DNA of 64,000 bases, from assembly GCF_042477335.2 (NCBI RefSeq), contig NC_091257.1, positions 45,664,501 through 45,728,500 of the forward strand, written 5' to 3'. The notes under the pieces are model-generated. The model saw only the letters and a list, made by a program, of their open reading frames with translations, did no database searches and was not told the DNA's origin. Position 1 is the first letter of the stretch, and every line of letters starts with the position of its first letter. Made by a program: the position numbers and the translations under genes. Source of the DNA: Ovis canadensis. Its lineage: Eukaryota > Chordata > Mammalia > Artiodactyla > Bovidae. Positions 10,651-22,807 of this stretch are shown here, piece after piece.

Positions 10651-12120
10651 ATTTAAAATTTTAGCATTCTTCCCAAATTTTCCGATATAGAGGAAGGTTC
10701 ACAGATTCATTGTTAAGAGACAGTTCTTTCCAAATGTAGTTATATCAATAGATGCATTGCAGAAATTATTTTGTCACCAAGGGACCCTTGAAATGAATCA
10801 TCCATACTTACCATTGACTACTTTCTAATTTTTTTTAAAGCAGCCTCAAACAATACTTTAAATATCATTTCCTTGCTTCCTTATTTCAGATCTAAGACCT
10901 AGATTTTGCTCTCCCCATGCAGGAAGCAATGTGTTCCCTCTTTTCCTCTGACTTAAACAGAAGTGAAGCAGGGAGCATTTTGCTTAGGGCAGAGCCATGC
11001 TGCCTTCTTAGGGATGTTGGCTATAAATCCAGTCTCCCTAGAGGTTAACAATCAAAGTTCTCCCCCTCTCTTACTCAGACGAATGATATGATGATGATAA
11101 ATTGCTTGGACATGACTGCCCTGAGCACTGGTGTGATGAATTATGTTGTTCAGGGCATGACCAAAGATCCTCCACTGTCAGTCGGCCACACTGAATATTG
11201 GCAGTTTTCATAAGTAGCTTTCTGCCAATTTTGGTATCTGTTTTGCTTATTAAATTCTCTGTTCTCACTGGTCATGGTTTTAGTTCTAAATCATCTCTGT
11301 CTTCCTCTGAATTCACTTAGCTAATCAACCTTTTGCTTTCTCTGTTCCATATTCACTAAAAGGCTCGTCTGTGTCTCACAGTTGTGTTCAGTAAACACTG
11401 AGTCTTCACAGAAACTGTTAAAATAATAATTATTAGTCCTTTCCATTAAATTCAGAGTGATGATAGCTCATCTCACAATGGCTTAATTGGGTAATTATTT
11501 AGTGTTTGAAAAACACTTTGAAGACTCTATTGGTAAATATTATTATGAATTTAATGTTCTGTGTGCAATTGAAAGCCCACTGCAACCACAAAATCCTTAG
11601 TATTTTTGTACCAAAAAAGATGTCTTTCTTAATATTGCTTACTATTTTCAAACTTGTATATTATTGATTTTTGAAATATTTAAAATATTTTCTTTCACAC
11701 AATCTCAAAGTTATCATGTTTATTCGGTCACATTTCTAGATCTCATCTACTACATTCCTTATGTCTCTGAAAAGTTAAACATCATATTCTTGGTCTGTGA
11801 AAGTTTGTAGGAAATATGAAGTGGATTCCCTGGTTCAGGGGTATTTCACATTATACAGCTGCCACATCTGTTGTGTGTGGTATCTGCTTAACTTTTCAGC
11901 AAGCTTTTCTATTAAGCCCTGACAAATAACTGCAATAATGATTTATTTCCTCTCAGTCTATACACTGAGCTGTCACCTCATTGGCATCAACATTTGTCAA
12001 AAAGGATTAGATTATATTGCATATGCCTGGCCAGACTCTTGACAAATTTTCTACTCACTTGATAGACCCAGAGCCCCCTGGTGTAATTAAAGGCCACTTC
12101 CATGGCTTGGACTACACGAC
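10651..12120. other. Unassigned intronic sequence
   Basis: This stretch is AT-rich and mostly unique-looking. No exon, RNA gene or clear repeat is recognised. Confidence 0.45.
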
Positions 12121-12122
12121 CT

Positions 12123-12530
12123 CTATTACTGACTGTATTGGTTTGCTAGGGCTGCATAACAAAATATCACAGGCTGGGTGACTTAAACAAAAGAAATTGA
12201 TTTTTTCATTTTTCTGGAGGCTAGAAGTCTGAGATCAAGGTTGTACGTAGATTTGGTTTCTTCTGAAGTTTCTCTTTTTGGCTTGTTCATTACCCGCTCC
12301 TCCCTATATCATCACATGGTCTTCCCTCTATGTCCTAATCTTTTCTTCCAACTACACAAAATAGTATGTTAGATTAGAACCTACTGTAACAAACTCTTTT
12401 TAATATAGTTTCCTTTTTTAATATAGTTTCCTTTTTTGTGTCCAAATACTGTCACATCCTGAGATAGTGGGGGTTAGGACTTGAACCTAAGAATGTTTAG
12501 AGGGGGTACAATTCAGCCCATCAGACTAGC
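12123..12530 (-). repeat. MaLR-type LTR, antisense
   Basis: The start GTTTGCTAGGGCTGCATAAC, the internal TTCTGGAGGCTAGAAGTC and the end GGGGTTAGGACTTGAAC match the reverse strand of MST/MLT1-class LTRs. An internal tandem duplication lies at 12396-12437. Confidence 0.65.
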
Positions 12531-12548
12531 CTACAGTAATAATGGTCT

Positions 12549-12768
12549 TTGTGTTTGAGTGTGTGCTTAGTTGTTCATTTGTGTCCAGCTCTTTGTGACC
12601 GCATGGACTGTAGCCTGCGAGGCTCCTCTGTCCATGGAATTTTCCAGGCAAGAATACTGGAGTGGGTAGCCATTCCCTTCTCCAGGGGATCTTCTTGACC
12701 CACGGATAAAACTTGGGTCTCCTGTGTTGCAGGTGGATTCTTTACTGTCTAAGCCTCCCGGGAAACCC
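12549..12768 (-). mobile_element. Bov-tA SINE, antisense
   Basis: The copy is flanked by the perfect 8-base duplication AATGGTCT (12541-12548 and 12769-12776). It is full length, with the head at the high-coordinate end. Confidence 0.93.
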
Positions 12769-12776
12769 AATGGTCT

Positions 12777-14904
12777 CTAGAAACTACCATTTTTGGAGGG
12801 TTTAAAAAAATTATCAAATTTGAGCAATCAAGTGATAACTACAAATTTTTGTAGAGTCTACTCAGTTCAGGAACCTCTTAACATTACTTGGAGGAGAGCT
12901 TTATGTTTGTGACTTAAAAGACTGAACTGATGAAAATCAAAGCAACATGATTAGATGAATTCTACATAGTGTATTAAGCTGTTAACCATAAAATGCATGT
13001 AAGCAAGTATATCTTGCTGTCTGAACTATCACCATTCAGATATTTGTGATGACAACTAGCACATATTTTTAACCTAAAATATCCTCTCTGAATCAAAAAC
13101 ATGCCTTGACTAGTCTGGCATCAAAAAGGGTAACAGGATATAAAATACACTTTGGTCCTATCACACATCTTTTCCCTGGAGGGTGACATCTTGTGCTCCT
13201 GCTGTAAGATGTGTTCGGAATCTCTGCCTCCTTATTATCAGCTGAAAATGTCCATGAAAGCAGAAGAGTCTCTGAAGAAAGATGATGAACCAAGAGGAAG
13301 TTAGATAAGCTCTTATATTTGAAGAAATATTGGGAACGTGAAAACCTCAAAGGCGTCGATGTCCCCTGTCTGCATCAACCACTCATCCTAGAGTTGATAC
13401 TGGAAAACTTCACCATGTTCAGCTTCAGAACAGAATTATAGTTTTCTTTTAAAGCTCTTTTTAAAATGCCTTTTGCAGTAAATGGATAGCCAGAAATCCT
13501 TAGAGGATTGTTATGTGGGTTTATGAGAGTATGTTAGTAATATTTGGGATAATTGGTTGAATGGTTTTGCATGAGCTGTGAAACATTATTTTTCCCTTCA
13601 AAAACTTTGTAGTTGGAATTACTGTTGAAGCTGTGTGATGATACATAAGGGTTCATTACACTGATCTGTCTACATTTGTATACTTTTAAAATGTCCACAT
13701 TAATAAGTTCAAATAAGAGAATTTTTTCTTCAAAGATGAAATTATATCTATAATTATGTAATCACATAATACAATCATATGAATATATAATTCATTTCTT
13801 CTTTATATATATATATATATATATATATATCCTGTAATGCAAAATTTGATACCATCACATTTAGAGGGACAGATTAAATTTGAACAGTAAGGTATGCAAG
13901 TTTACATAAGAGAATACACACATAGGTAGAATGTGGTTTTCCATAGAAAAGTATTGTTGAAACCTTTACCCAGGAAAGGCTACAAGGACGTCTTTGCTAG
14001 TTTTAGCCTAGATTATTTGACACATGTTCTTATTTATCACTCCCTGGTCTATGGCACGTCTATCATACGATGAGTCAGTGCTTTTCTACAAGTTATAGAG
14101 TTTCCCAGGCTGCAGTTTTTCCAAGTTCAGTTTTTAACTTCAGCGCCTCCATTTGCCACTGCACAAATTCACATAACACAGGAATTTCAGAAGGGGCCAC
14201 TGGCCCCCAGTGCAGATCTAAGGCCTAAACACTGATTCCTTTTGGCTTCTGTGTTCTTTTGAACTTGCCCCAGTATCAACCAAGAAAGAATAGTTTCCAA
14301 GTATTCTTCTTTTTCCTGTGGAACTAAATATCTGGGAGCAGCTGAGTGCATAAGTAGTGAAGATTCTGCTGTTTTAAGTATAGACATGACAGAGACTTTG
14401 ACCTTACAGCCGTATCTGCCCTGCTACGTGTCCAGGGAGATAGAAGATTCCGGCAGATCCAGCTGCAGTGTTCCTTTCTGACCTTCTTCATTCCTCCCAG
14501 GTATTGCCTTTTTAACTTTTTGTCTATCAGAGTATTTCAGTGGAAAAATTAAAATATGTCAAGCTAAGAGATTCAGGTTTAAACAGTCTCCACGCAGATT
14601 CTACATAGTTCTACATATTCTTGCCTACTGAATGTCACTGAATTGTTAAGATTTAAAATATATACAAGAACATATACAGTTTCTAGCATTAGGGATATTT
14701 ATGGGCCTTTGCTATTACGTATTCTTGCCACAGTGAGTTCAAAATGATTAGTTTCCAAATTATTTTGCTTTTAAAAATCAGAATTGCAATTTTTTTTAAT
14801 GTGGAGTTTTCATAAGGCATTATGTAAGGATGCTGTGTTATCTGATGAAGCTGTTTCCACTTACTTATTTTTATTTTTGTTTTTAGTAATAATTTGGCTA
14901 AAAT
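12777..14904. other. Unassigned intronic sequence with a (TA)n run
   Basis: No exon or interspersed repeat is recognised in about 2.1 kb. The only clear feature is the (TA)n microsatellite at 13804-13830. Confidence 0.45.
13804..13830. repeat. (TA)13 microsatellite
   Basis: About thirteen uninterrupted TA units are visible. Confidence 0.92.
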
Positions 14905-14912
14905 AAGTTTTC

Positions 14913-15133
14913 GTTAAGAAAAGTGAAAGTATTAGTCACTCAGTCATGTCTGACTCTTCACTTCCCCATGGACTGTAGCTTGTCAGGCTCCTCTGTTCAT
15001 GGGATTCTCCAGGCAAGAACACTGGAGTGGATATCCATTCCCTTCTCCAAGGGATATTCCCAACCCAGGGATCGAACCCAGGTCTCCCACATTGCAGGCA
15101 GATTCTTTACTGTCTGAGCCACCAGGGAAGCCC
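14913..15133 (-). mobile_element. Bov-tA SINE, antisense
   Basis: A perfect 8-base duplication AAGTTTTC (14905-14912 and 15134-15141) flanks a full-length copy ending GCCACCAGGGAAGCCC on the + strand. Confidence 0.93.
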
Positions 15134-15141
15134 AAGTTTTC

Positions 15142-15570
15142 AGGAATTATTCTTATATAATGTGATGATTTTACAACACTGTCACTAAAGGAGAGTTTAT
15201 TTATATCTTGTTTCTCTAAAAAGAGTGATGTATTAAAACTTTAGAGTTTTACTCTATAAAAATTGGAAAACTTACTAAGTAGTTTTACTGTCTGACCACA
15301 GTGTCTCGATCTATAGTTTTTTACACCATATACTATCACATTTATATTTTTATATCCACATCATTTAAAATGATGTCAATTATAGGATCAATGAAAAGGT
15401 CTGAAAATTAAAACTGGATAATAACTTTCTCTGACTAATTAGAAGTCAAGATTATATTTCTGATATGTTGTGGGGATGTTACCTCCAGAACAGGAATTAG
15501 TTCCTTAATAGGCCAGAAAAATTAAATGTGTTACAAGACATTGCAGAGATGTTAAATGTCATTTAAAAAA
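15142..15570. other. Unassigned AT-rich intronic sequence
   Basis: No feature is recognised. Confidence 0.45.
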
Positions 15571-15574
15571 TTCA

Positions 15575-15750
15575 TTCATTTTTGATTGGAGGATAATTGC
15601 TTTACAGTATTGTGCTAGTCTCTACCATACATCAACCGGAATCAGCCATAGGTATACATATGTTCCCTCCCTCTAGAACCTCTCTTCCACCACATCCCAC
15701 ACGTCTAGGTTATCACAGAGTACCTGATTTGAACTCTCTGTGTATAATGT
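15575..15750 (-). mobile_element. Artiodactyl L1 3' UTR, antisense
   Basis: GATTGGAGGATAATTGCTTT, CAACCGGAATCAGCC and TCTAGGTTATCACAGAGTAC are the reverse strand of the bovine L1 terminal region. Confidence 0.75.
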
Positions 15751-15835
15751 CATCAGAGTGAATGAGTAAATTCATCATTCATTGGTATTCATCAAATTTG
15801 ATTCACTCTCATATCATCTTTAAGAGTGTTTGCCC

Positions 15836-16035
15836 AACAAGGACCTAATGTACAGCACAGGGAACTCTGCTTAATGTTATGTGGCAGCCTGGATGGGAGG
15901 GGGTTTGGGGGAGATGGATCCATGTATCTGTGTGGCTGAATCCCTTCACTGTTCACCTGAAACTATCACAACATTGTTAATTGGCTATACTCCAATATAA
16001 AATAAAAGGTTTCATAAAAAAAAGTTTAAAAAAAT
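15836..16035 (+). mobile_element. Artiodactyl L1 3' UTR, sense
   Basis: The TGTACAGCACAGGGAACTCT block through GAAACTATCACAACATTG to an A-rich tail is the L1 3' end. It faces away from an antisense L1 end about 85 bases upstream. Confidence 0.8.
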
Positions 16036-16537
16036 AAGAGTGTTTGCTATGCCTATGTACTACCTTCACTACTAATGACAATATTTTTCTTTAAACCAAC
16101 CCATTGTTTTTCTTTGGCCTCATCCTAAGCAAAAATGTCTGAAATCATAGGCTTGCAGTGTTTATTACTTTCTCCCCTAACATATATTAAATAAGTAAAT
16201 ACTTTTTAAAAACATTTTTAAATGTCCATATATCACCTAAAATCAATTTGAACACCAGTGGAGTATATATCACTTTCTGAAAACAGTGACAAAAAACAAG
16301 CAAATTGACTTTTTATACTTATCTCACTGCCCACTAAAAAGTAAAGTAATTCTTAGTTGAAAAGTTGGCACACAGTCATTTTCAGAATAGTTTCTTCACC
16401 TGTACTGTGATGATTAGAAACTCTGAAAACAATAGAAAATGTAGTTACCTGTGTATCCATATGTATCAGTGTACACATATACTTAGATAATGGATCATTT
16501 TAGCTGGTACTTGGGAAAGAGGCAAAAGTTTCCAGTT
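16036..16537. other. Unassigned intronic sequence
   Basis: AT-rich sequence in which no feature is recognised. Confidence 0.4.
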
Positions 16538-16545
16538 GCTTAGAC

Positions 16546-16833
16546 CAGTAGGCCCCAACCTTTTTGGCACCAGGGACTGGTTTCATGGAAGACAATTTTT
16601 CCATAGACCCAGGGTGGAGGTGAGGTGGGGTGAGGTGGGGGATGGTTTCAGGAGGATTCACATACAGTAGGGCACAGGCTCCTATGAGAGTCTAACGCTG
16701 CCCCTGATCTAGCAGGAGGCAGAGCTCAGGAGGTAATATGAGTGATGGGAAATGGCTATAAATACAGATGAAGCTTTGCTTGCTCACCTGCCTCTCACCT
16801 GCTCTGCAGCCCAGTTCTTACCTGGGGGTCCCA
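16546..16833 (-). mobile_element. hAT-type non-autonomous DNA transposon, internally deleted
   Basis: The termini start CAGTAGGCCCCAACC and end with a matching inverted GGGGGTCCCA. The 8-base flanks GCTTAGAC (16538-16545) and GTTTAGAC (16834-16841) fit a hAT target-site duplication with one change. It is the same family as the copy at 47962 but lies in the opposite orientation and lacks part of the middle. It has no transposase. Confidence 0.75.
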
Positions 16834-16841
16834 GTTTAGAC

Positions 16842-17304
16842 AGTCAGCATCATTTATCTGAGGGCTAATCACCACCATTATTTTATACTAGTGCCTCTAT
16901 TTACTCTTAGTCATAAGCACTATAAAGGGTGACCATAGAAAAGAATCATCCAGGTAGCAAAATATTTTTCTCTCATTTGCTAGTAATAATCTGAATTTAC
17001 CAGTAAATACTATAGTACAGTTTGTTATAGGATAGTTTGCCTTGGTGGGAAATCAGAAAAAGAACTAGAAAGATCAATATTTTTACATTCCTTGCATAGC
17101 AGTGTTTCACCTAATTTTCTACTACATGTAAATCCCCATTTGTTTAACATCTAAACACAGTGAGCTTGTGGAGGGGTGGCCACAAAATCAGTTTACAGGC
17201 CTTTGAATGTTACTTCACATAGAATCAGAGAAGTTGTATCTGAAAGGAATGTTAGAAATCACCTTGCTTATTCCTTTGTCTTATTAATGAGAAAACAGGC
17301 CCAC
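16842..17304. other. Unassigned intronic sequence
   Basis: No feature is recognised before the BovB 3' end. Confidence 0.4.
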
Positions 17305-19412
17305 AGTTCAGTTCAGTTCAGTTGCTCAGCCGTGTCCGACTCTTTGTGACCCCATGAATCGCAGCACGCCAGGCCTCACTGTCCATCACCATCTCCCGGG
17401 GTTCACTCAGACTCACATCCATCGAGTCTGTGATGCCATCCAGCCATCTCATCCTTGGTTGCCCCCTTCTCCTCCTGCCCCCAATCCCTCCCAGCATCAG
17501 AGTCTTTTCCAATGAGTCAACTCTTCGCATGAGGTAGCCAAAGTACTGGAGCTTCAGCTTTAGCATCATTCCTTCCAAAGAAATCCCAGGGCTGATCTCC
17601 TTCAGAATGGACTGGTTGGATCTCCTTGCAGTCCAAGGGACTCTCAAATGTCTTCTCCAACACCACAGTTCAAACGCATCAATTCTTCAGTGCTCAGCTT
17701 TCTTCACAGTCCAACTCTCACATCCATACATGACCACAGGAAAAACCATAGCCTTGACTAGATGGACCTTATAAAGGAATGTCTCTGCTTTTGAATATAC
17801 TACCTAGGTTAGTCATAACTTTTCTTCCAAGGAGTAAGAGTCTTTTAATTTCATGGCTGCAGTCACCATCTGCAGTGATTTTGGAGCCCCCAAAAATAAA
17901 GTCTGACACTGTTTCCACTGTTTCCCCATCTATTTCCCATGAAGTGATGAGACCGGATGCCATGATCTTCGTTTTCTGAATGTTGAGCTTTAAGCCAACT
18001 TTTTCCACTCTCCTCTTTCACTTTCATCAAGAGGCTTTTTAGCTCCTCTTCACTTTCTGCCATAAGGGTGGTGTCATCTGCATATCTGAGGTGATTGATA
18101 TTTCTCCTGGCAATCTTGATTCCAGCTTGTGTTTCTTCCAGTCCAGCGTTTCTCAGGATGTACTCTGCATAGAAGTTAACTAAGCAGAGTGACAATATAC
18201 AGCCTTGACGTACTCCTTTTCCTATTTGGAACCAGTCTGTTGTTCCATGCCCAGTTCTAACTGTTGCTTCCTGACCTGCATACAGATTTCTCAAGAGGCA
18301 GGTTAGGTGGTCTGGTATTCCCATCTCTCTCAGAATTTTCCACAGTTTATTGTGATCCACACAGTGAAAGGCTTTGGCATAGTCAATAAAGCAGAAATAG
18401 ATGTTTTTCTGGAACTCTCTTGCTTTTTCCATGATCCAGCGGATGTTGGCAATTTGATCTCTAGTTCCTCTGCCTTTTCTAAAACCAGCTTGAACATCAG
18501 GGAGTTCACGGTTCACGTATTGCTGAAGTCTAGCTTGGAGAATTTTGAGCATTACTTTACTAGCATGTGAGATGAGTGCAATTGTGCGGTAGTTTGAGCA
18601 TTCTTTGGCATTGCCTTTCTTTGGGATTGGAATGAAAACTGACCTTTTCCAGTCCTGTGGCCACTGCTGAGTTTTCCAAACTTGCTGGCATATTGAGTGC
18701 AGCACTTTTACAGCATCATCTTTCAGGATTTGAAACAGCTCAACCAGAATTCTATTACCTCCACTAGCTTTGTTCGTAGTGATGCTTTCTAAGGCCCACT
18801 TGACTTCACATTCCAAGATGTCTGCCTCTAGATTAGTGATCACATCATCATGATTATCTGGGTCGTGAAGATCTTTTTTGTACAGTTCTTCTGTGTATTC
18901 TTGCCACCTCTTCTTAATATCTTCTGCTTCTGTTAGGTCCAGGCCATTTCTGTCCTTTATCGAGCCCATCTTTGCATGAAATGTTCCCTTGGTATCTCTA
19001 ATTTTCTTGAAGAGATTGCTAGTCTTTCCCATTCTGTTATTTTCCTCTATTGCTTTGCATTGATCACTGAAGAAGGCTTTCTTATCTCTTCTTGCTATTC
19101 TTTGGAACTCTGCATTCAGATGCTTATATCTTTCCTTTTCTCCTTTGCTTTTTGCCTCTCTTCTTTTCACGGCTATTTGTAAGACCTCCCCAGACAGCCA
19201 TTTTGCTTTTTTGCATTTCTTTTCCATGGGGATGGTCTTGATCCCTGTCTCCTGTACAGTGTCACGAACCTCATTCCATAGTTCATCAGGCACTCTATCT
19301 ATCAGATCTAGACCCTTAAATCTATTTCTCACTTCCGCTGTATAATCATACAGGATTTGATTTAGGTCATACCTGAATGGTCTATTTACCCAAAGACACA
19401 CTCTGAGCAAGT
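17305..19412 (-). mobile_element. BovB (RTE) LINE, 5'-truncated, long RT frame
   Basis: A 3' end of CAGTTCAGTTCAGTT units is followed by the BovB terminal region and a reverse-transcriptase frame of 515 codons (17863-19410, reverse strand). The RT catalytic motif RYADDT is encoded at about 18073-18084. The QAGFRKGRGTRDQI, LLRNLYAGQEATVRTG and GVRQGC-LS motifs are visible. A one-base change near 18005-18010 shifts the frame: 17769-18008 continues the protein, and a third frame (17318-17647) carries the C-terminus. The endonuclease half is absent because the copy is truncated at its 5' end. BovB encodes a single protein with an APE-like endonuclease and RT and mobilises Bov-tA SINEs, which share its 3' end. 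This copy is not functional. Confidence 0.95.
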
Positions 19413-19604
19413 CAACTTTTTTTTTTTTTTCGGTAATATAGATGTAGTTGGTAAATTTCTAGCTTGTCTTTCTCTTTGGGAAATAGTGATGTTTTCATAA
19501 AGTAGTATGCTGTCCCATCTGTGTGTATTCTTCCATTTTTGGAATACAGCACATTAGCATTAATGTTTGATCCCACTTAATATATTATATAGCTTCTAGC
19601 TTTT

Positions 19605-19943
19605 TAAAAAATCAATGTATAGTTGATTTACAACATTGTGTTACTTTCTGCTGTACAGCCAAGTGAATCAGTCATACATGTATATAAATTCTTTCTCATA
19701 TTCTCTCCTACTATGGTTTATCCTAGGACATTGAATATAGTTTTCTGTGCTATACAGTAGGATCTTATTATCTACCCATTCTATATGTAATAGTTTGCAT
19801 CTGTTAATCCAGAAGCCCTAGTCCGCCCACCTGCCACACCCCCTCCCCCTTCGCTACCACAAGTCTGTTCTCTATGTCTGTGAGTCTGTTTCTGCTTCAC
19901 AGATATGTTCATATTTTAGATTCCACATATAAGTGATATCATG
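19605..19943 (-). mobile_element. L1 3' end, antisense
   Basis: An imperfect 15-base duplication TAGCTTCTAGCTTTT (19590-19604; TAGCTTCTAACTTTT at 19944-19958) flanks the reverse strand of an artiodactyl L1 3' UTR, ending in the ORF2-proximal ATTCCACATATAAGTGATAT. Confidence 0.88.
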
Positions 19944-19958
19944 TAGCTTCTAACTTTT

Positions 19959-21410
19959 ATTTGTATCAAAAGATTAACCTATTGCATGTTATCATAAATG
20001 ATGTCTGTTGCCTTCAATACATTTGAACAAGAGAGGGAAACTGGTATTTTTTAAGCAGCATCAAGATTTCAGTATATTTCCCATGATAAATAAAATTTCT
20101 GTTCTTATGGTTAGTGCTCTTGGATTCAAATCTCCCTGAGTTCCTGATTTTTTCATCTCAGTATGTCTGATAATAAAATAATAGAAAACTGATAACCAAA
20201 GGTAATCAAGTAATTTTTGATATGAATTCATAATGAAAAGTATATGACATGAGTTACTCTGAGCATTAGCCTGAGAAGTGAGTTGAATGTCATGTGATGC
20301 CCATGCAAGAAATCAAGGAAGACTAGGTATCGAGGGCCATAGACTTTACCTATGAAATTAAAAATCACTTCTAAAGGAAGGACAACTAATTTCATTTATG
20401 TAATAATATTGCTCCACAGCCTGTCAGTAAAAGCAGCTCTGAGCACTTAGAAAGCACATCTGTATCTCATTGCGCTCCAATTTTAAAAGTGTCATTAGTT
20501 TTTTTGGGAAACTGAGCCGTGGCGTAGTTCTGAGATTTCCCAGGCACATATAACTAGGAAAGGGCCAAATTAGCAACCATGAGCCCTCTGAATGCTGATA
20601 TTTGCCATCACTAAGAAAACGGGCAATCTTTAATAAAGTAAGAGACAATGGCCAGTTGGTAATTCCTCTGCCGTTAATGCGACCGGACAGTCCGTATTCC
20701 ACATCTGCCCCCTGCGTTTTCAGACCCACGGCAGCTCTGAAGCCTGCGTGTTCTCTGCAGCCACGATAATGAACTCCTCCATCCATCAGCATCTCTAGAA
20801 CGCCTGCCCCAGGCCTGTCACCATGCTCAATGCTGGCTGTGACCTGACTCTCACTGAACGTTGAGCAGAGAGGAGGATTCCTTGAGAGTTAAGATAATCC
20901 GTTTGCAATTCCCCCACAGTGTCTCCAGAGAAGATCAGAGGCTCCTCCAGTGAACACAGTGCCCTGCCAGGCTCTGCATCACATGCCATTTGTCACTGAT
21001 ACACATAGGCAGTTTACTCTGTGGCTTCAAACCAAGGAGAGTGTCAGGGCCTGGGCGGTGCTTTTCTGAGCCTTGATGTGGTGCTTAGGGAGACCATCTC
21101 GGCTCATTCCTCTATTAGTGAGAAAGATCAAGGTCCAGCTTCAATGTTCTGCTCAGACCCCAGCAGAGGAGCAGGTTTTTTTGCTCTCTCTTTTCGCTTC
21201 ACCCTTGGGCAGGGCTGTGGCTGTGAAATCTTTCCTTCTTCCCGGGGTTAACGGCTACAGAGATGCCAGCTGGACTGTAAGGAAGGCTGATAACCTGGAC
21301 TCCATTCCTGCCATACAGTTTTTGTCTGACCCTTTATTAATTGGCAAACCTTTTCTTTTCAGGAGCACCTTGTGTGATTGTTCTCATAGGTACGTAACAC
21401 CAGTTACTTC
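19959..21410. other. Unassigned intronic sequence
   Basis: About 1.45 kb without an obvious repeat. The 122-codon reverse frame (20424-20792) and the 121-codon forward frame (21073-21438) show no family features and lack supporting splice context. Confidence 0.45.
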
Positions 21411-21423
21411 AAAATTTAGCATA

Positions 21424-21638
21424 CGGGGCCTTCCCTGACGGTCCAGTAGTTAAGACTTCACCTTCCAGTGTACGGGGTGTGTGTTAAGATCCCACACGCC
21501 TCATGGCCAAAAAAACCCAAAGCATAAAACAGAAGCAATATTGTAACATTGGGTTTCACTGGTGGCTCAGCTGGTAAAGAGTATTGTAACGAATTCAATA
21601 AAGACTTTAAAATGGGCCACATTAAAAAAAATTCTTTT
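21424..21638 (+). mobile_element. CHR-type SINE, sense, with a nested SINE-head fragment
   Basis: The head CTTCCCTGACGGTCCAGTAG is followed by a CAATATTGTAAC...TTCAATAAAGACTTTAAAA tail. An imperfect 13-base duplication AAAATTTAGCATA (21411-21423; AAAAATTAGCATA at 21639-21651) flanks it. A second element interrupts it at 21548-21581. Confidence 0.85.
21548..21581 (+). mobile_element. 34-bp Bov-tA head fragment inside the CHR SINE
   Basis: The sequence CACTGGTGGCTCAGCTGGTA and its edges match only the first part of Bov-tA. A perfect 9-base direct repeat TATTGTAAC (21539-21547 and 21582-21590) flanks it. Retrotransposed SINEs normally lose the 5' end, not the 3' end. Confidence 0.65.
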
Positions 21639-21651
21639 AAAAATTAGCATA

Positions 21652-22750
21652 AGAGTATTAATGCTGCATGTAATTGGTCCTAAACCTGACTAAATTACAA
21701 AGTCCTCAAAGAGCGGACAACGTCTGCTTTTCCTTTCTGTACCACAGAGAGGGAACGGACCTCCTTTCTTACTGTTGTGTGAATCCTGAACAAACACAAA
21801 GAAACAAGGAAAACAAAAACCTCACCTCCTATGAAAGGAAATTTCTTCAATTAAAGGTCTCAAGGCCAACCTTACTGTAAAATGCGCTGACCTTTTGAGA
21901 AGTGAAATGCTTTACTGCTAAGCATCACTTTTTAAAAAAACATTTTTTAAGCTTTCATATCGCAACGACAGGGCTCCATCACGATTAATCTTATATGGCA
22001 ATGTAGTGACAATGAGATGATTTCTCTGGAGAACCTATGCTAATACTATTAAAATGCTCTTACAATGCCAAAATGATTGCAGTGGAAGCATGTGGGGACT
22101 GTGCTTATGTGATTATGATATTCTAGTGATGGGTGATTACCATAGGAAACTAGTAATTCAACTCTGCAGGGACTTGCATTATGAAGCCATTATAACATGA
22201 GATTATAATGACACAATAACTTGGATGCACATTCGTGTTTTGAAAGCGAAAAGCTAATTTGAATGCAAGTAGTGTTTCCATTAAGTTGTAATTAAACACT
22301 GAAAGCAATGCTTGTTTAAATTTAAGACGGAGACATACAAGCCAGAAGTGAAAATGCTGGGAAGGAATGCATGCCAAGTAGAGGTTTAGGAATGGTTAGA
22401 GCCATTTACAATTCTGCCCTTTAGTACTTACTCAGGGTGAAAGCTCACCTTGAAGTGGCCTCCCGAGACTTTCTCCCCCTCTGCTGGCCCCCTAAAGTAA
22501 CCAAGAGCCACATCAGGACCCAAGAACCCTGGAGGCAACTCCCATTTCTATCACTGCCATCAATTAACATTTGAAGCCTTCTGGTTTTATTTTGAAGTGG
22601 GCATGAGAGTACCTTACCTCCCTCAAAGCAAGAAACTAAAGCAATTTTTTTTTGCCATTAAAAGTAATCTTTTTAAAAATATGATACACTTAATCCACAT
22701 TCAAAATCCGACAAAACAGATAAGCACAAAGGAGAAAAAGAAAACAAGAA
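21652..22750. other. Unassigned, unique-looking intronic sequence
   Basis: No repeat is recognised in most of this stretch. 21940-22380 is notable for undecayed complexity and several TAAT-core motifs. Confidence 0.4.
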
Positions 22751-22807
22751 AAAATTCTACCCTTATAGCCACTATATGCCAATACGAATTAAAAAAAAAA
22801 AAAAAAA

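Noticed and set aside
15575..16035. Second twin-primed L1
   Set aside because: The antisense arm appears to include the L1 3' terminus, so two separate insertions are more likely.
20424..20792. 122-codon reverse frame as a gene
   Set aside because: No domain, no splice context and no sign of coding constraint that can be seen by eye.
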